DNA of 15,151 nt from Rhodospirillaceae bacterium (GCA_018663165.1 JABJES010000118.1:1-15151); one strand, 5' to 3'; counted from the stretch's first letter, positions 7,691-14,960 are shown. Numbers and translations are program-made. The notes: generated by a model from the sequence alone, not told the origin.

Positions 7691-8038
7691 TCAGCCAGCG
7701 ATGATATGCGCTGTCCTGAGCGCCGCCTTGATCTCGTTGACCTCGGTTTCAAGGTCGGTCAGGGTCGCCCCGGAGGTATCGACATTGGCCGCAGACTGGG
7801 TCGGCGTATAAACCAGCGTAACCACGCCGCCACTATTGGCGCTAACGCGCATCACGGTGATGTCGTTGCCACTGTCCTGGACCAGAACCGTATCGCCGAC
7901 GCGCACCATGTCGGTGGCGCCGTTGAAATAGTTGGCCGCGGCAATCGTCGCCTGGGCATCGGCGCTGGATTTGTAATGCCACAACGTATAGCCGTTGGCA
8001 TAAGCCAGAACCGAAAGATCGGTTGATGTATAAGCCAT
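7691..8038 (-). CDS. Capsid-associated protein, possible decoration or head-fibre protein (115 aa)
   Basis: The gene follows the major capsid gene after a 16-base gap that holds a very strong ribosome-binding site (AAAGGAGG), suggesting high expression. The first part (LSVLAYANGYTLWHYKS, about 8-24) is seen in proteins accompanying phage capsid genes. The middle is beta-rich (MVRVGDTVLVQDS, then ITVMRV and GVVTLVY). The C-terminus is a predicted coiled coil with heptads (LTDLETEVNEIKAALRTA, 92-109). This architecture of beta domain plus terminal helix matches small head-decoration or head-fibre proteins. Family membership is inferred, not proved. A terminator directly downstream limits the transcript to the capsid pair. 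Confidence 0.65.
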   Translation of the reverse strand: MAYTSTDLSVLAYANGYTLWHYKSSADAQATIAAANYFNGATDMVRVGDTVLVQDSGNDITVMRVSANSGGVVTLVYTPTQSAANVDTSGATLTDLETEVNEIKAALRTAHIIAG

Positions 8039-8054
8039 CTTTTCCTCCTTTCCC

Positions 8055-8873
8055 TTAAGCCTCGAGACAACGCAACGTGACGACGCCGGTGGCGTCGATC
8101 AGGCTGGTGCCTTGAGACATCATGTTTGAAACAAAATTAGCGGCGCGATCACCATGCCAGGTGACATCGGATTTAACTTCCGCCCCACTGCCATGGCCAA
8201 CGGCCGTTTTGTGAAACCAGTGGCAAAGCCGCACACTGGAAGCCACGCTCAGACCGGAATGCGGCATCCACAAGGTACCAAGCCAGCGCTTGGCCTGGGT
8301 GCCCCGCCAAGGCAGCTCCTCAGAGCCGACGAAATCGCTATCGGCGAATTCGGCGATGTTGAGAAGCTCCGACCACTGTTTCCAGCCGACCACCGCATAA
8401 CGCTGGCCGTCATCGGGCACATCCGCTGTACCCAGCATCTCAAACGCGGTCAGCACCTTGGCCTTGGTCATGCCGTCAGTATCGGCATCGGCATAATTGG
8501 TGCTGGTATCGAGCTCGGTGATGATGAGTTCATCGGTCTTGCGGCCAAGGGCATAGGCCCCGGCATTGGCGATCACGGCACGTTCGTCGTGATCGGTCTT
8601 CAGCTCGTCGAGCCGATCGACCCAGTCGCCGGCATAGTAATCAACCAGCACGCATTCAACCGGCGTATGATCGATATTCATCACCGGCACCTTGCCATGG
8701 CGGGCCTTGGTTGAGGCCGTGCCTTTGCCGACTTTCTGGAATGTGGTGCTGGACCCTTTGACGTTGCCTTTGGTCCGCACCGTATTGCGCAGTTTCGAGC
8801 CCATACGTTGATAGGCTTGATGGACTTCCGCTTCGAACTGCTTGACGAAGCTCTGATCAACTGATGTTGACAT
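8055..8873 (-). CDS. Major capsid protein (272 aa)
   Basis: This forms the icosahedral shell. The product has a helical N-terminus with QFEAEVHQAYQRMGSKLRNT (12-31). A GxAxxKARHGxVPVMNIDHT segment (51-70) follows, then a long alpha/beta core with AGDWVDRLDELKTD (81-94) and NAGAYALGRKTDELI (103-117). These patterns belong to the phage capsid-like protein family with a probable HK97-type fold. It is a little shorter than T7 gp10A (345 aa). GGAAGGGA precedes the ATG at 8873. It stands apart from the scaffold gene: two genes, one on the opposite strand, lie between. That is unusual, because scaffold and capsid are normally adjacent. Confidence 0.9.
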   Translation of the reverse strand: MSTSVDQSFVKQFEAEVHQAYQRMGSKLRNTVRTKGNVKGSSTTFQKVGKGTASTKARHGKVPVMNIDHTPVECVLVDYYAGDWVDRLDELKTDHDERAVIANAGAYALGRKTDELIITELDTSTNYADADTDGMTKAKVLTAFEMLGTADVPDDGQRYAVVGWKQWSELLNIAEFADSDFVGSEELPWRGTQAKRWLGTLWMPHSGLSVASSVRLCHWFHKTAVGHGSGAEVKSDVTWHGDRAANFVSNMMSQGTSLIDATGVVTLRCLEA

Positions 8874-9235
8874 GTCCTGTCCCTTCCTTTCCTGGTTGGG
8901 GTTGTTGTTTTATTTTCGGGTGAAGCGCCCCCATCCCGGTTATCGGCAATAAAAAACGCCGCCCCTGGGTAGGGAACAGCGCACCGGCCGGAAACAGACG
9001 CACATGCGTGGGCCAAAAGGACTTAACTCAGCCCTCCGGTTCTCCAACGCACGGAATTTCTCGTAAAAATATTTAAATTAAATCTGGCGGTCGATCGTCA
9101 GGCCAAAAAGCGAGACGACAACGAGAACAGTTTTTTTCCAACTCCATGCCATGACTGGAAATAAAGCATCCCTTATTGTAAGACGCGAGTCCTGGATGCT
9201 AACGTTTGTTCAGCTTCACATCGCTCCATGGCTGC
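8874..9235. promoter_or_regulatory. Intergenic region between capsid and Sel1 gene
   Basis: This gap holds the capsid ribosome-binding site, a leftward terminator (8951-8981), and a 20-base stretch of only A and T (9064-9083). Weak leftward promoter elements (TTGGCC, 18 bases, TTTAAT; or CTGACG nearby) flank the A/T run. On the plus strand I see no strong ribosome-binding site for the Sel1 gene. No open frame or RNA gene is supported. Because the Sel1 gene interrupts the operon, a capsid promoter is expected here, but I cannot pin it down. Confidence 0.4.
8951..8981 (-). terminator. Terminator upstream of the capsid gene
   Basis: On the minus strand, GCGCTGTTCCCT and AGGGGCGGCGT pair around the loop ACCC, with one bulge and a few G-U pairs. 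TTTTTTATTG follows. It would stop leftward transcripts coming across the Sel1 gene about 80 bases before the capsid start. Confidence 0.65.
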
Positions 9236-9853
9236 ATGAAATATTTCCTGACCTTGATTGCTGTTTTTCTTCTACTCACGGGGACGGCCCGCGCAGATGG
9301 GGACGCCTATGCGACTGGCATGGCGGCGCTCAAGGCCAAAGACTATCAAACCGCCTTCGATATCCTCCTGCCGCTGGCCGAATCCGGAGACTCGAAAGCC
9401 CAATACGAAATCGGATATATGTATGACAGAGGTCTGGGACGGCCTGAAGACAATCAGATGGCTGTTCCCTACTTTCGCAACGCCGCTGAACAAGGAAATC
9501 CACGAGCTCAGGTGGAAATGGGTGATTACGCCAAATGGGGCGCCGGTGGCGTCGAAATAAATCACCAAATTGCCTTTGACTGGTACCTGAAAGCCGCCAT
9601 ACAGGGACACCCGGAAGGATACTCCGCCATGGCCATATCCTATTGCGTCGGGATTGGAGTCAGTCCGGACCTCCTTACGTCTCTAGGCTGGTATGCTTTG
9701 TTGTTTGAAACGAAGAGTGGGAAAGTTACGCCGACCGATCTGAACGGCCTGTGCGACTATAATCACAAGCGGGATCCAGGGTCTTTTTTCCTGATACAGA
9801 AAATGGCTGAGCAGATCAGAAACCGATACGCCCTTCCAACGCAATCTTTCTAG
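9236..9853 (+). CDS. Secreted Sel1-repeat protein, moron/cargo gene (205 aa)
   Basis: The start at 9236 is chosen because MKYFLTLIAVFLLLTGTARA (1-20) is an ideal Sec signal peptide with an ARA cleavage site; an ATG at 9206 would add ten residues that spoil it. Three Sel1-like (TPR-like) repeats follow. They are at about 53-88 (AQYEIGYMYDRGLG), 89-124 (AQVEMGDYAKWGAG) and 125-158 (GYSAMAISYCVGIGV). A degenerate C-terminus has Cys137 and Cys173, which could form a disulfide in the periplasm. Sel1 repeats mediate protein-protein contacts; no catalytic motif is seen. It is the only complete gene on the plus strand and sits between head genes, typical of a moron expressed from its own promoter in the lysogen. 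The partner and effect on the host are unknown. Confidence 0.85.
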   Translation: MKYFLTLIAVFLLLTGTARADGDAYATGMAALKAKDYQTAFDILLPLAESGDSKAQYEIGYMYDRGLGRPEDNQMAVPYFRNAAEQGNPRAQVEMGDYAKWGAGGVEINHQIAFDWYLKAAIQGHPEGYSAMAISYCVGIGVSPDLLTSLGWYALLFETKSGKVTPTDLNGLCDYNHKRDPGSFFLIQKMAEQIRNRYALPTQSF

Positions 9854-9870
9854 CGCCCAAGTGGCGGAAA

Positions 9871-9889
9871 AATAGCAACAATTTATTGC
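9871..9889 (-). terminator. Weak terminator candidate at the convergent end
   Basis: On the minus strand, GCAAT (9889-9885) and GTTGC (9879-9875) can form a 5-bp stem, followed by TATTTTT. It lies 17 bases past the stop of the leftward 340-residue gene, between two convergent genes. The stem is short and AT-rich, so this is tentative. Confidence 0.4.
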
Positions 9890-9905
9890 CGTGCATTGAC
9901 AGACA

Positions 9906-10928
9906 CTATTCCTTTTTCAGTTTCCTGCGCCTAATCTCCTTTTCGTACCGATCAAGAAGCTCTTCTTTCTCAATCTGCTTCAAGGCACTGAGAATGCTCA
10001 ACGGACCAAACCCCTTTCCAAGTTTCCTAAGGCCTTCCGGCAAACGGTTCCCAAATCTTTTTATGGTCTCCTTTCCCAGCTTGGCTACCTTTCTGGAATC
10101 CTCAAGACTACCGACCTCCCTTGCCAGTGCATCATGGTTCTTCAGCAGCTCTTCGTCACCCAGAGACCAAGGTGTATTGTAAGGGGTCGTCAACGCCTGA
10201 TTCAGTTTGGCCTTAAGCCTCTCAACCAAGTTTCCATTTTCATCTGTTTGGCTCAATTTAATTCTTTCGGCAAGGCCCTCAATTTGATCTTTCCCCCCCT
10301 TGGCTATCTCGCGGGTCCGCATGACGTCGGCTACTGCTTTCCGGGTTTCTAGCGTATCCTCTACAACAAAACTGCGATCAATCCCCATTGCTTCCAGCAT
10401 GGATATAAATTCTGTTCCCGAGGGCCGCTTCCCCACATCCCCGCTTTGGGTGCCCGTCTGGCCCGACCGTTTGAGATCGGTTCGGCGCAGAACGTCGCCA
10501 CTTGGGGTGTTTTCCGAGCCGGTTTGCGGCCCGCCCCCTAGACGCGGGATTATCCCCCCGCCCTGGACGCCGGCTTTTGCCTCGCCCCCGACGTTGATCA
10601 CCGTCGGCTGATTTTTAGCCTTTTCCTGCAATATCCGTACAATCCCTTCAACTGCTGTTTCCCGCTCCGCAGAAACGCGCTGGCCGGTGCGTTTGTCCCG
10701 ATACACTTCATCGATGACCCCCGGCGGCGGGGGTCTGTCCTCCTGCGTCTCGACGAGACCTTGCCCCATACCGCTCCGCCGCAACGCATTCCGTCCCAAC
10801 ACTGCGGCAAGACTCTGTCGGGGTTTAACCGCGCCCTCGACCAGGGATCGCCTTACCGGGGCGCGGCGGCCATAGTCGAACGCCTCCCCCAGGCCCCTTG
10901 CCTCCCTAAATCCTGTTGTCGCGCCCAT
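9906..10928 (-). CDS. Hypothetical phage protein between scaffold and capsid (340 aa), possible internal or ejected protein
   Basis: I start it at 10928 (MGATTGFREARGLGEAF) because AGAGGAG stands 7 bases upstream; a longer frame to 10979 overlaps the scaffold gene. The product is hydrophilic with no signal or membrane segment. Order: a basic N-terminus (1-60), an acidic/proline segment (EDRPPPPG), a helix (about 88-107), and a long Gly/Ser-rich, probably disordered linker (about 110-175). A mostly helical, charged C-terminal half (about 180-340) ends with RYEKEIRRRKLKKE-type basic residues. I do not recognise a family. Its place in the head unit and its flexible basic character suggest an internal virion or ejected protein, perhaps replacing missing T7 gp15/16. 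That is a guess. Confidence 0.7.
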   Translation of the reverse strand: MGATTGFREARGLGEAFDYGRRAPVRRSLVEGAVKPRQSLAAVLGRNALRRSGMGQGLVETQEDRPPPPGVIDEVYRDKRTGQRVSAERETAVEGIVRILQEKAKNQPTVINVGGEAKAGVQGGGIIPRLGGGPQTGSENTPSGDVLRRTDLKRSGQTGTQSGDVGKRPSGTEFISMLEAMGIDRSFVVEDTLETRKAVADVMRTREIAKGGKDQIEGLAERIKLSQTDENGNLVERLKAKLNQALTTPYNTPWSLGDEELLKNHDALAREVGSLEDSRKVAKLGKETIKRFGNRLPEGLRKLGKGFGPLSILSALKQIEKEELLDRYEKEIRRRKLKKE

Positions 10929-10950
10929 GTGTTTCTCCTCTGGTTTGCCC

Positions 10951-11724
10951 TTAACCCTTATCGCCGTAGAGCCGCTCAAAGCCTTCGGCCACCTTCTTCA
11001 TCACCGCCGGGTCCCGGTCGCGCCAATAGGCCGGATCATTCATCTGTTTTTTCAGTTCTGCCTCTTCAACAATATCCGAAGGGGCTTCACCATCCCGGAC
11101 AAACCCCGGCTCGCCGGATTTCATCATCTGATGCAGAGTCAAAACCCCTTCATAGGTGGTCGCCAGACCCTTCACCACATGCTCGGGCATGTTCATGCGT
11201 CCCCAGACCCTGAGCTGGCGCGACACCTCTTCCCATTTTTCCCCACCGCCAAAGTGACGCTCCAATCGCTCTGTCTGCTTGGTGGCTTCAAATTCTGCCG
11301 CCGCCTGCTCGATCATCGGCATCACCTTGTCCCGGGCTAAATCATAGACCAGTTGCGCCTGCGGTGACGTAAACCCCGCCTCGTGCAATTGCTTGTTTAC
11401 CTCCGGGTCGCTTTCCAGCAGATTCTCACCGGCCTTGATCTTATATCCTTCCGCATTTTCAGGCACACCGAGGCGCTTGCGAAACTCTGCCATGTCCGCC
11501 GGGTCGGCGTCATCGCCAGGAAATTTGACCATTTCCGACAGCCGGCTTTCCAGTGCCGCGTAAGATTTAGCCATGGCGTCCACCCGTGGAGCGCCAGCTT
11601 CGACGTCCCAGAATTTTTCAGGCAATTCATCCGGGCGCTGGGCAAGGGTAGGTGTAGTTTCGCCGCTTTCAGTCCCACTGCTCGTCCCCGTTTCAGCTTT
11701 CTTTTCAATCAGGCTTTCCGACAT
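10951..11724 (-). CDS. Capsid assembly scaffolding protein (T7 gp9-like), 257 aa
   Basis: This guides capsid assembly inside the procapsid. The motif RPDELPEKFWD (30-40), followed by AMAKSYAALESRLSEM (50-65), is the hallmark of the gp9-like scaffold family. A region with FRKRLGVPENAEGYKIK (about 81-97) follows, and then long charged helices. The C-terminal third is rich in acidic and basic residues, as expected for the capsid-binding helices. AGAGGAAATGAC precedes the ATG at 11724. It is slightly shorter than T7 gp9 (307 aa). Downstream is the 340-residue gene rather than the capsid gene. Confidence 0.9.
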   Translation of the reverse strand: MSESLIEKKAETGTSSGTESGETTPTLAQRPDELPEKFWDVEAGAPRVDAMAKSYAALESRLSEMVKFPGDDADPADMAEFRKRLGVPENAEGYKIKAGENLLESDPEVNKQLHEAGFTSPQAQLVYDLARDKVMPMIEQAAAEFEATKQTERLERHFGGGEKWEEVSRQLRVWGRMNMPEHVVKGLATTYEGVLTLHQMMKSGEPGFVRDGEAPSDIVEEAELKKQMNDPAYWRDRDPAVMKKVAEGFERLYGDKG

Positions 11725-11783
11725 GTCATTTCCTCTCTCTCGTATGAATGATGAATTCTCAATTTTAGGCCGCCATTCCAGCC

Positions 11784-12083
11784 TTACGGCCCTTCCCGTC
11801 CGCGTCGGATCAACTTGTCGATACAGGCGACGATGAACCGTTGGCCTTCCAAATGGCGCAACAAAGCATCGCTCGCCTCCGGGCCGGGGCGACGTTCAAT
11901 TGTTATCTCGCGAAGATAGGCAAGCACTTGAGCCCCATCACCTTCGCCAAAACATTTTGCCGCTGCCCGGGCGACGTCTTGGGGCACGCCTTCCAAAGCA
12001 GCCGTCTCTGCCTGTTCGGCTGGCGCAAACCAGGCCCAGCCCTTCGCCTCCATATTGTGAGAACTTTCTTTTCCCCGTCTCAT
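11784..12083 (-). CDS. Bbp19-like phage protein (99 aa)
   Basis: The pattern CFGEGDGAQVLAYLREITIERR (split, about 44-65), then LLRHLEGQRFIVACIDKLIRRG (about 74-95), fits the Bbp19 family. That family is named after a protein of the Bordetella podophage BPP-1: Gly-Asp-Gly, VL..LR, and EGxR followed by a helix with hydrophobic residues. The function is not known; the gene often sits between portal and scaffold. GGGGGGG lies about 6 bases before the ATG at 12083. An internal ATG at 12053 is a possible alternative. It follows the portal stop by 23 bases. Confidence 0.7.
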   Translation of the reverse strand: MRRGKESSHNMEAKGWAWFAPAEQAETAALEGVPQDVARAAAKCFGEGDGAQVLAYLREITIERRPGPEASDALLRHLEGQRFIVACIDKLIRRGREGP

Positions 12084-12106
12084 GGCGCACCCCCCCTATC
12101 GGTTAC

Positions 12107-13693
12107 CTAGTCCAGTTCCGTGTCTTGGGGGATCAGACCGCCGAGGTCTTTCTCTTCTGCCCCGGCCAAAAGAGCGCCTGCTCCGCTTGCCAGTTCGGCG
12201 ATCATATCGAGGGCATTCTTATCGCCACTCTCCTCGCGAATCAGTTCGCCGGGCACGCCAAAGGCGCGACCCATCCAGCGCACGGCTTGCGCAAGATCGA
12301 TTGCGGCCTGGGCTTCCGGCCCCATGCCACTGGCTGATTCGAGCCACAGCAAAGTGTTTTGAACATCGCGCCGAGCCTGGTTCTGGGCCAGAGGTGAGCG
12401 GTATTGAAGGTCGACATTGCGCCCGTCGATGATCACGTCGGGAATTTCCCCGCGCCTTCTCAGAATCGTCAATCCGCGTCGTATTAAGGGGGTCAACAGC
12501 TCAGATTGCAGTCGACCATACGTCGCCCCTAGAACCCGTGCGATTTCCGTTGAGCGTTCGATCACTTCGGTGGCCGTCATCTTCGGGCCTTCGATCTGGC
12601 CCAACCGATCGGTCAGCATGGCGTGACGGATACGTGTCCGCAAATCTTCCAGCACTAATTGCGAAACATCGAACCGACCCGGTGTTTCCAGTGGCGTCAG
12701 CCCCGCAGACCCCACCGCCTTGGGAATGATCGATCCCGGCACCAGTCGGATATTGGCCGGGTTCATTACCCCGTCATCATCGGCCTGCCAGATTCCGGTC
12801 ACCGCAATGGTGGCGTTTTTAAGCACCAGTTCCACCACCTTGTTGGCGGTTTTGATGTCGGGCAGAGCCTTCATCACCGGCGAGCGACCGTATTCCTCTC
12901 CCGGCGCCTTGAGCCAACGGAAATTGATAAACGGTGAGGTCTCAAAAAACCCCTCCGCCAACATTCCGGCCTCATCATTTGTTCCTGTCTCTGTCTGGCC
13001 CGTGTCAAACACCGCCATATAACTGAAGCCACCGTTTTTCGGCATAACCGCCTCGATGATTTCGAATCGTTTCGCCGGGTCTTCACTCCCCTCCCGCACC
13101 ATCGCTTCGGGTAGTTGGGCTGCGGGAAAGCGCGCCTTAAGGCGTCCAAGGGTTAATGTGCTTTGGCGATAGGTAATATCCAGACGACCCTCCGGCCCTT
13201 CGGCCATCACTGCTTGGGTAAGCGGCACGGCGGTAAAGCGGAACGCCGAACTTTCGCCAGGCGCGGTTTCCTCAAACAACAGCGATGCGGTACCACCGGT
13301 CACCAGATCGAGATAGCATTGATGGAGCTCTACGGTAAAATTTGAGCGGTCAAAATGGGATTGCAGAGTTGCTGCCGTGCGGTCCAGCACCGGTGTGACG
13401 ATGGCGCGCTCTTCTTCGCCCACTTCAATCCCGGCGGTCAGTCCAAACCAGCGCGACCAGGGCGGGGTCAGTTGGGCCAAAAGACTTGCCGCAAGCTGAT
13501 CGACGGCGTCAGCCGCTGTGCCGTCAAAAATCGTATCGGTACGTTTAGCGCCAGGCGTCTGTGCGCCGCTGAACCCCTCGCGCTGGGGCAGGGCATATTC
13601 GTAACATTCGCGCCAGTGGGATTCCCAGGCGCCGCGTTTGCTCTTGGCTGCCTTAAACTGCCGGATAATTCCGGTCGCCGTCAATTCTTCCAT
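12107..13693 (-). CDS. Head-tail connector/portal protein (T7 gp8-like), 528 aa
   Basis: This forms the dodecameric portal ring through which DNA is packaged and ejected. The length matches T7 gp8 (536 aa). The N-terminus has the typical helix and Trp/Tyr-rich motif WESHWRECYEYALP (23-36). Next come IFDGTAADAVDQLAASL (55-71) with the TPPWSRWFGL segment and the CYLDLVTGGTASLLFEE strand (125-141). A later helix-rich part and an acidic, flexible C-terminus follow. These are features of the bacteriophage head-to-tail connecting protein family. GGGGGAT precedes the start at 13693, which is 3 bases after the upstream stop. All gene neighbours agree with a podovirus head unit. Confidence 0.95.
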   Translation of the reverse strand: MEELTATGIIRQFKAAKSKRGAWESHWRECYEYALPQREGFSGAQTPGAKRTDTIFDGTAADAVDQLAASLLAQLTPPWSRWFGLTAGIEVGEEERAIVTPVLDRTAATLQSHFDRSNFTVELHQCYLDLVTGGTASLLFEETAPGESSAFRFTAVPLTQAVMAEGPEGRLDITYRQSTLTLGRLKARFPAAQLPEAMVREGSEDPAKRFEIIEAVMPKNGGFSYMAVFDTGQTETGTNDEAGMLAEGFFETSPFINFRWLKAPGEEYGRSPVMKALPDIKTANKVVELVLKNATIAVTGIWQADDDGVMNPANIRLVPGSIIPKAVGSAGLTPLETPGRFDVSQLVLEDLRTRIRHAMLTDRLGQIEGPKMTATEVIERSTEIARVLGATYGRLQSELLTPLIRRGLTILRRRGEIPDVIIDGRNVDLQYRSPLAQNQARRDVQNTLLWLESASGMGPEAQAAIDLAQAVRWMGRAFGVPGELIREESGDKNALDMIAELASGAGALLAGAEEKDLGGLIPQDTELD

Positions 13694-13696
13694 TAT

Positions 13697-13921
13697 CTAA
13701 TCCCCCAACAGAGATTTGCGCCGAGGCGACAGATTTTGAGAAAGCAACGCCCCACGCGGTGAGGTCGCCACGGTTGCCGACCGACTGCCTCGACGGCGGC
13801 GACGCTGCTCTGTACCGGCCTCTTCCCCACCGTCTTCCCTGACGCCCAGCGGCGGCAGAGCTGGCAAGGGTGACGATTTTGGTTTTGGCGGACTGATGAT
13901 GCTGCTGATGATGCTCCCCAT
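13697..13921 (-). CDS. Small Pro/Arg-rich head protein before portal (74 aa)
   Basis: Two in-frame ATGs exist at 13927 and 13921. The Shine-Dalgarno AGGGAG (13929-13934) is too close to the first and 7 bases from the second, so MGSIISSII is preferred. The product starts with a short hydrophobic segment, then a proline-rich stretch (PPKPKSSPLPALPPLG) and an Arg-rich RRRRRGSRSATVATSPRGAL. It ends in RRKSLLGD. Small proteins with a polyproline N-terminus and a closing RGR/S-A-T-x-x-T...LLG motif occur just upstream of portal genes in T7-like phages of proteobacteria. Their role is unknown. It is the first gene after the 13984-14017 terminator. Confidence 0.75.
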   Translation of the reverse strand: MGSIISSIISPPKPKSSPLPALPPLGVREDGGEEAGTEQRRRRRGSRSATVATSPRGALLSQNLSPRRKSLLGD

Positions 13922-13983
13922 CTTCATTCTCCCTGGTGTGACTGTTTGTGAACGTCATTCGAATGGCCGCCAAAATTTGCACT

Positions 13984-14017
13984 AAAAAAACCCGCAGGCG
14001 GATCTCTCCGCTGCGGG
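13984..14017 (-). terminator. Strong intrinsic terminator in the leader of the head genes
   Basis: The minus-strand arms CCCGCAGCGGA (14017-14007) and TCCGCCTGCGGG (14002-13991) pair with one bulged base and a 4-base loop, followed by TTTTTTT (13990-13984). It lies about 20 bases beyond the predicted start of the transcript from the 14043-14072 promoter and ahead of the portal operon. Confidence 0.9.
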
Positions 14018-14038
14018 CGCATTTGTGGCCTTTCGAAC

Positions 14039-14054
14039 TAGGAATATATCCCTA
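14039..14054. promoter_or_regulatory. Operator O1 (palindrome TAGGAATATATCCCTA)
   Basis: A complete 16-bp near-palindrome with the same sequence pattern as the four sites at 15031-15112. It covers the -10 box of the promoter at 14043-14072, so binding should block that promoter. It also contains the stop codon of the upstream gene. Confidence 0.75.
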
Positions 14055-14072
14055 TATAATCTCTTTTGTCAA
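14043..14072 (-). promoter_or_regulatory. Sigma-70 promoter for the head transcript
   Basis: On the minus strand TTGACA (14072-14067) is followed after 18 bases by TATATT (14048-14043), a near-consensus pair. Transcription would begin near 14036. The -35 box and part of the spacer lie inside the 3' end of the upstream gene. The O1 operator overlaps the -10. Confidence 0.75.
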
Positions 14073-14540
14073 CAAGTTTTTATTCCTTCCCTTCATTTTT
14101 CTCCTTTTCCCCTCCATTTCCCCCAAAAAATACCCCTCCTTTGCTCTCAAAAACCTGTAAAGCCCCCAGGGCGTCACCACCCGGCGGCTTCTGATGCCGA
14201 GCACCCTTTTGACTGCCTCGACACAGGAATAGGGCATCACCGGTGCCGGCTTTGTCACTTCGGCTTCTACGCGCGCCGCACTCACGGTGAACCCCTGCCC
14301 CTCCAGCCATTCTTTCAGATCGAAATCGCTGCTCATGGGCAAAATGCCAATTTCCATCCGGTGGGCCAGAGGATCGAGCGCCATCCATCTTTCTCCGTCA
14401 TTGATGCAGAGGAAACAATGGCGGAACCCTTTTTTTAAGATCCGCAACCACCACAAATCCGTGCGCCCGGTAAAGGCGACGATAATCTGGCGTTCCTTTT
14501 CCCCTGGCGGGCTGAGCTCAATTTGAGGATATTCCGCCAT
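14052..14540 (-). CDS. Possible circularly permuted papain-like (NlpC/P60 or YiiX-type) protein (162 aa)
   Basis: The sequence contains RHCFLC (40-45, with His41), ALDPL (54-58, Asp56) and, much later, PYSCVEAVKRVLGI (103-116, Cys106 at the start of a helix). The His-first, Cys-last order, with Cys at a helix start preceding a VK.VLG motif, suggests a permuted papain-like fold. In that fold Cys and His form a catalytic pair for amide or ester hydrolysis. Family assignment is an inference and the activity unproved. The last 25 residues are Lys/Arg-rich and low-complexity, and overlap promoter sequences. The gene begins at 14540, overlapping the previous gene by 23 bases, with AAGGA upstream. 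It may be a virion or lysis-related hydrolase. Confidence 0.6.
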   Translation of the reverse strand: MAEYPQIELSPPGEKERQIIVAFTGRTDLWWLRILKKGFRHCFLCINDGERWMALDPLAHRMEIGILPMSSDFDLKEWLEGQGFTVSAARVEAEVTKPAPVMPYSCVEAVKRVLGIRSRRVVTPWGLYRFLRAKEGYFLGEMEGKRRKMKGRNKNLLTKEII

Positions 14541-14916
14541 AGCGGCTTATCCTTTCCACGATCCCCTTCGCGAGCAGGACTTTCCCTAATTTCTCATGAG
14601 ATTCCCGCCATAATTTGGCCGCCCTGTATTCGGCTTCCCGGCGATAATCCGGGACCAGGAGCTGCTGGCCATAATCACTCAGAACTTTCAGATGGTCCGA
14701 TTTCAAAAAACGCCGCCGGTAAAGATCCTCAACCGCTTTTAGAACATCCAACGGTTCACAGGGGCGAACCACATCTCCCACCCCCTGGCTCAACCGGGCA
14801 CCGTCGGCCTTAAGTCGGTGACACTGGACGGTCCAGAACCAGGCCTCCTCGCTGTCGATAAAGAGGGTAAAGGTCAGATCAGACTGACGACGGGGTATGA
14901 AGCGGGCACGCGCCAT
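14518..14916 (-). CDS. Hypothetical phage protein (132 aa), first gene of the leftward cluster
   Basis: This begins MARARFIPRRQSDLTF and has AGGAGAG 9 bases upstream. The N-terminal half looks beta-rich and includes a Trp/Phe cluster (SEEAWFWTVQCHRL, about 22-35). The C-terminal half is helical and charged, with RRREAEYRAAKLWRESHEKLG-like character. No signal peptide, membrane helix or catalytic motif is seen. It is the first gene after the promoters at 15025-15119 and overlaps the next gene, so the pair is probably co-expressed. I do not recognise the family; it could be a regulator or a virion component. Confidence 0.65.
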   Translation of the reverse strand: MARARFIPRRQSDLTFTLFIDSEEAWFWTVQCHRLKADGARLSQGVGDVVRPCEPLDVLKAVEDLYRRRFLKSDHLKVLSDYGQQLLVPDYRREAEYRAAKLWRESHEKLGKVLLAKGIVERISRYGGISSN

Positions 14917-14960
14917 AAAGCTCTCTCCTGTGAGTGGAAAGTTGAAAGAAACAAAGACTC

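Noticed and set aside
8154..8714. Long plus-strand open frame (186 aa) opposite the capsid gene
   Set aside because: Shadow of the capsid coding strand; no ribosome-binding site, low-complexity His/Gly composition, no recognisable domain.
9020..9075. Possible tRNA fragment or attachment site (GGTTCTCC motif)
   Set aside because: No cloverleaf can be drawn and no repeat of the segment occurs in the window.
13653..13982. 109-residue leftward frame overlapping the portal start
   Set aside because: It runs through a terminator and overlaps the 74-residue gene and portal in another frame; the latter have better starts.
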